From Anaerolineae bacterium (lineage in GTDB: Bacteria; Chloroflexota; Anaerolineae; Promineifilales; Promineifilaceae), in the NCBI GenBank assembly GCA_023384355.1, contig JAHDWL010000033.1, forward strand, positions 1 through 33,294: DNA of 33,294 nt. The letters are read 5' to 3'. How positions within the stretch are numbered: position 1 is the first letter of the stretch; each line of letters starts with the position of its first letter. The notes under the pieces are model-generated. The model worked only from the letters and a program-made list of their open reading frames with translations, was not told the DNA's origin and ran no database searches. Of the stretch, positions 30,627 through 33,294 are shown piece by piece. Made by a program: the position numbers and the translations under genes.

Positions 30627-30656
30627 ATTATAGTCGCGGTAGCAGGGGGATGTCAA
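30627..30656 (-). promoter_or_regulatory. Consensus promoter of the rpmF operon
   Basis: Both hexamers are perfect sigma-70 consensus on the minus strand: TTGACA (30651-30656), 18-base spacer, TATAAT (30627-30632). Transcription would start about 30620 and read rpmF, fabD, fabG, the Asp23 gene and nusB. Confidence 0.88.
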
Positions 30657-30708
30657 GGCAACGGAGGCCGAAAAAGAACGTATCCGGCCCGTGCCGGCAG
30701 GGATAAAT

Positions 30709-30737
30709 TTGTTGCCGGTGGTGAGGCTTGCTACAAT
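30709..30737 (+). promoter_or_regulatory. Promoter of ctaB
   Basis: TTGTTG (30709-30714), 17-base spacer, TACAAT (30732-30737). The predicted start near 30744 gives a leader of about 60 bases before ctaB. It is divergent from the rpmF promoter, the two sharing about 50 bases of spacer. Confidence 0.65.
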
Positions 30738-30802
30738 CCCGCGCGTTCTCCCTCAATTGCCTTTATAGCAACGAGGTGGTGTAGGTCGAGTTCGGAGATG
30801 CT

Positions 30803-31741
30803 ATGTCCGTATCGAAGATGACAGATTCGTTGGAAAGCCCGCTAAACGGCAGCCCGGCAGCCGCGACAGGCGGATGGCGCGGCGCTTTGCAGATGACGGT
30901 CGTGCTGTTCAAGTTGCGCATCGTCTTCCTGCTGCTGATGGCGTCCACGGCCGGGGCGTTTTTGGCCGCGGGCGGTTGGCCGGGCTGGGGTGTCCTGCTG
31001 CTGACCTGGGTCACGGGTGGCCTGGCCGCGTCCGGCGCGTCGGCCCTGAATCAGTATTGGGAACGCAAAAGAGACGGCCTCATGGGCCGCACCCGCCAGC
31101 GACCGCTCGTAAATGGCGACATCGCCGATCCGCGCTGGGTTCCCTGGGTCAGCATCGCGCTGATCCTCGTCCCCGTTCTGGCTGTCCTGCCGTTCAATCG
31201 AGCGCTGGCTTTCTTCCTGGCTCTGGGAGCTTTCATCTACGTCGTCATCTATACCATCTGGCTAAAACCGCGAACGCTACTCAACATCGTCATAGGCGGT
31301 GCGGCCGGCAGCGCCGCCGTCCTCAGCGGCAGCGCGGCGGCCGGCGCGTGGAACGACACAGGCGCGCTGGTTCTGGCGGTCATCCTGTTTTTATGGACGC
31401 CGTTCCATTTTTGGAGCCTCGCCATCCTCTATCGCGACGAATACCGGCGGGCCGGCGTGCCCATGCTGCCCGCGCGCACAACCCCCCAAAATGCTGCCTG
31501 GTGGATCATGGCCCACACCCTGCCGACGGTCATCCTGAGCCTGCTAATGGTCATGTTACCGGGCCTGGGCTGGCTCTACTTCCTGCCTGTTCTGGCGGTC
31601 ACGGTAGAATTGTTCTACCGAAACGTTCAGCTCATTCGCGATCCTGCGCCGCAAAACGCCCGCAAACTGTTCATGTCATCGAACTATTACCTGCTCGTCC
31701 TGCTTCTGGCGATCTGCGTCGACATGGCGTTACCCTGGTAA
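30803..31741 (+). CDS. ctaB: Protoheme IX farnesyltransferase (heme O synthase)
   Basis: A 312-residue membrane prenyltransferase of the UbiA superfamily that attaches a farnesyl group to heme B to give heme O for terminal oxidases. About eight to nine helices are present. The first polyprenyl-diphosphate/Mg site is NQYWERKRDGLMGRTRQRPL (N83, E87, D91; Glu replaces the first Asp, a conservative change). YTIWLKPRTLLNIVIGG and WTPFHFWSLAILYRDEYRRAGVPMLP carry the other conserved blocks (split: WTPFHFWSLAI and GVPMLP). CGGAGATGCT gives the ribosome binding site. It stands alone between two promoters; no ctaA or oxidase subunit is in the window. Confidence 0.95.
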   Translation: MSVSKMTDSLESPLNGSPAAATGGWRGALQMTVVLFKLRIVFLLLMASTAGAFLAAGGWPGWGVLLLTWVTGGLAASGASALNQYWERKRDGLMGRTRQRPLVNGDIADPRWVPWVSIALILVPVLAVLPFNRALAFFLALGAFIYVVIYTIWLKPRTLLNIVIGGAAGSAAVLSGSAAAGAWNDTGALVLAVILFLWTPFHFWSLAILYRDEYRRAGVPMLPARTTPQNAAWWIMAHTLPTVILSLLMVMLPGLGWLYFLPVLAVTVELFYRNVQLIRDPAPQNARKLFMSSNYYLLVLLLAICVDMALPW

Positions 31742-31753
31742 TTGCGCCATTTT

Positions 31754-31782
31754 TTGCCGATTTGCTATTCTTATTCTAATAT
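31754..31782 (+). promoter_or_regulatory. Promoter downstream of ctaB
   Basis: TTGCCG (31754-31759), 17-base spacer, TAATAT (31777-31782), starting 13 bases after the ctaB stop. Transcription would begin near 31789 and read through about 300 bases before the binding-protein gene at 32094. Confidence 0.65.
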
Positions 31783-31788
31783 TGTCAC

Positions 31789-31990
31789 CCAACCCGGAGC
31801 GGGACCCCCGCTTGGCGGGGACGCAGCATCCGGCGACCTGAACAGCCGGCCAGATTCGCAGAAGGAGCACAGGCTCGCGGCGTCATGCGGCACACGGTGG
31901 CCGAAGGCACGAAAGGACCGCGCTCTAGCGCCGTTTGATTCGGCCCGCCGATCTGCTGCCGACTCACCTTAGGGTGTTTTCGGCAAAAAG
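31789..31990 (+). ncRNA. Possible structured leader or small RNA
   Basis: No protein gene is supportable in this 200-base stretch. It contains several strong local pairings: CCCCGC/GCGGGG near 31807-31820, CCGGC/GCCGG around 31842-31862, CGGT...ACCG enclosing GGCC/GGC near 31905-31930, GCGC/GCGC near 31932-31943, and TGCCGA/TCGGCA enclosing CACC/GGTG (31958-31986). GGGGACGCA followed by a CCGGC stem is reminiscent of part of the c-di-GMP-I (GEMM) riboswitch core, but the AAACC half of that core is missing. It may be a leader for the amino-acid binding protein, an independent RNA, or unstructured spacer. Confidence 0.3.
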
Positions 31991-32017
31991 GAGGTGCGTA
32001 ACAGAAAAAAGAGAACA

Positions 32018-32046
32018 TTGACAACCGAGCACAATTACCGTTATCA
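32018..32046 (+). promoter_or_regulatory. Promoter-like site close to the amino-acid binding protein gene
   Basis: TTGACA (32018-32023), 17-base spacer, TTATCA (32041-32046). The -35 is perfect and the -10 is weak. A start near 32053 would give a 40-base leader, bypassing the long one from the promoter at 31754. Confidence 0.5.
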
Positions 32047-32093
32047 GCAAATCGGCCCGGTATGGGCTACCTAAGTTGGAGGAGAATAAAGAG

Positions 32094-33224
32094 ATGAAAT
32101 CCCGTTTGAACTTATTGCTGGTCCTGCTGGCCGTTCTGGCTCTGGGCCTGGCGGCCTGCGGCGGAGGAGCACAGCAGGCCACCCCTACCGAAGCGCCGGC
32201 CGCGGCCGCGACTGAAGCACCGGCCGCCGCAGCGACCGAAGCGCCGGCCGCTCCTGCCGCGCCCACCGGCAACACCCTGGAAACGGTACGCACCCGCGGC
32301 ACGCTCAAGTGTGCCGGCAACCAATCCGTGCCCGGTTTTGGCTATATCAACCCCGATACCAACGAATTTGAGGGCTTTGACATTGACTTCTGCAAGGTGT
32401 TTGCCGTAGCTGCCCTGGGCGACGCCAAAGCCGTTGAAGTTCGGCCGACTACGGCCAACGAGCGCTTCCCCGTCCTGCAGACGGGTGAGGTCGACGTCCT
32501 CAGCCGAAATACCACCTGGACAATCAGCCGCGATACCTCGCTTGGCCTCAACTTCGCCCCCGTTACCTTCTACGACGGCCAGGGCATGATGGTTCGCGCT
32601 GACAGCGGCATCGACTCGCTGGAAGGTCTGGCAGGCGGCACAATTTGCGTGCAGTCCGGCACCACCACCGAGAAGAACCTGGCTGATGTCTTCCGTAGCC
32701 TCGGCATTGAATTCACCCCTGTCGTCTTCGATGACGCGGACGCCACTCGCGAGGCTTACGACCAGGGTCAGTGCGACGGCTTCACCACCGACAAATCGGG
32801 ACTCGTGTCGCAACAGATCTTGCTGGCTGACCCCTCGGCCCACATCATCCTCGACGCCACCATGTCGAAGGAGCCGCTGGCTCCGGCCGTGCGCCATGGC
32901 GACGACAACTGGTTCGACATCGTCAAGTGGTCGGTCTTCTGCACCATCGCTGCCGAAGAGCTGGGCATCAACTCGACCAACGTCGACAGCTTCCTGGGCG
33001 GTGAGGATCCCGTCATCCAGAACCTGCTCGGCGAGACCGGCGACCTGGGCGTGGCGATGGGTATCAACAACGACTTCTGCTACCAGATCGTCAAGCAGGT
33101 CGGCAACTACGGCGAGATTTACGATCGCAATCTCGGCCCCGACACGCCGTTCAACCTGCCACGCGGCCTGAACGCGCTGTACACCACCCCCGGCGGCATC
33201 CAGTATGCGCCGCCGTTCCGTTAA
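32094..33224 (+). CDS. Amino-acid ABC transporter substrate-binding lipoprotein, AapJ-like
   Basis: A 376-residue extracellular binding protein of the SBP_bac_3 family. The signal peptide ends LGLAAC with C22 as lipid anchor; residues 32-55 are three tandem TEAPAAAA-type units forming a flexible linker; the domain starts with TLETVRTRGTLKCAG. It follows the general L-amino-acid AapJ pattern: EGFDIDFCKVFA, RNTTWTISRDTSLGLNFAPV, GGTICVQSGTTTE and YDRNLGPDTPFNLPRGLNALY near the end (in two parts: YDRNLGPDTPF, LPRGLNALY). The ATG at 32094 has GGAGGAG nine bases upstream; the frame is open six codons earlier without a site. No permease follows in the window, and a hairpin terminator after it suggests strong expression of the binding protein by itself or ahead of permeases beyond the end. 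Confidence 0.94.
   Translation: MKSRLNLLLVLLAVLALGLAACGGGAQQATPTEAPAAAATEAPAAAATEAPAAPAAPTGNTLETVRTRGTLKCAGNQSVPGFGYINPDTNEFEGFDIDFCKVFAVAALGDAKAVEVRPTTANERFPVLQTGEVDVLSRNTTWTISRDTSLGLNFAPVTFYDGQGMMVRADSGIDSLEGLAGGTICVQSGTTTEKNLADVFRSLGIEFTPVVFDDADATREAYDQGQCDGFTTDKSGLVSQQILLADPSAHIILDATMSKEPLAPAVRHGDDNWFDIVKWSVFCTIAAEELGINSTNVDSFLGGEDPVIQNLLGETGDLGVAMGINNDFCYQIVKQVGNYGEIYDRNLGPDTPFNLPRGLNALYTTPGGIQYAPPFR
32187..32258 (+). repeat. Three 24-bp tandem repeats in the lipoprotein linker
   Basis: Three imperfect 24-base units (32187-32210, 32211-32234, 32235-32258), each coding for TEAP plus alanines (the last with Pro). They form the linker between the lipid anchor and the binding domain. Such repeats can vary in number between strains. 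Confidence 0.85.
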
Positions 33225-33244
33225 ATCGATTCAAGCATTCTGAC

Positions 33245-33270
33245 GTGGCCCGGCGCAATCGCCGGGCCAC
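33245..33270 (+). terminator. Hairpin terminator after the binding protein
   Basis: GTGGCCCGGCG (33245-33255) and CGCCGGGCCAC (33260-33270) are perfect complements around a CAAT loop, followed by ATTTCATT. The T run is poor, so termination may be partial, allowing lower expression of any downstream permease genes. Confidence 0.75.
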
Positions 33271-33294
33271 ATTTCATTAAAATATCGGCGGTCT

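Noticed and set aside
31789-31990. Glycine, cobalamin, SRP or RNase P RNA in the leader of the amino-acid binding protein
   Set aside because: Short words looked similar (for example GCCGAAGGC and AAAGGACCG), but the required core strings and their order are not present.

Overview
The window is high-GC bacterial chromosome, most likely from a Chloroflexota bacterium of the Anaerolineae/Caldilineae/Promineofilum type. This is inferred from lipoproteins with Thr/Glu/Ala/Pro linkers after the lipobox Cys, GAF/PAS histidine kinases of the NarL class, the rpmF-fabD-fabG-Asp23-nusB order, and promoters of TTGACA-17-TANNNT type that sit almost on the start codon. No tRNA, rRNA, CRISPR array or intact mobile element was seen.

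Region 1 (423-10211, plus strand) is an accessory block of envelope and signalling genes: a YhfC-like membrane protein, a lipase-like alpha/beta hydrolase, a histidine kinase/LuxR response regulator pair closed by a strong terminator, a small anchored DUF3828-like protein, a GyrI-like ligand-binding protein, a lone receiver-domain protein, a SpoIIM-like membrane protein, an S41 peptidase and two multi-pass membrane proteins. It ends in a remnant of an FtsX/MacB-type permease (10212-10367).

Region 2 (10405-15163, minus strand) is the operon pheS-pheT-plsC. It is preceded by a transcription attenuator not annotated by ORF length: a 29-codon leader peptide with four Phe codons in six, starting at or within one base of the predicted transcript start. 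A 10-nt segment just after the Phe codons can pair with the 5' arm of a terminator upstream of pheS. pheT carries an in-frame insertion made of inverted heptamer repeats, and a similar element separates pheS and pheT.

Region 3 (15489-27569, minus strand) is an eleven-gene cluster read from one good promoter: DeoR-type repressor, amidohydrolase, AgaS-like sugar-phosphate deaminase/isomerase, sugar ABC transporter (binding protein and two permeases, no ATPase), a GH114-type endo-alpha-1,4-polygalactosaminidase lipoprotein, a GH4 glycosidase, a LacD aldolase, a PfkB kinase and a GatZ/KbaZ protein. Together they suggest a system that cuts an extracellular galactosamine polymer, imports the pieces and feeds them through galactosamine-6-phosphate and tagatose-6-phosphate into glycolysis. 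This is the strongest candidate for an undescribed system here.

Region 4 (27601-30656, minus strand) is the housekeeping operon rpmF-fabD-fabG-Asp23-nusB, with a consensus promoter followed at once by a terminator-like hairpin, and a terminator after nusB. Region 5 (30709-33270, plus strand) holds the heme O synthase ctaB, a promoter driving about 300 nt of potentially structured leader, and an amino-acid ABC binding lipoprotein.
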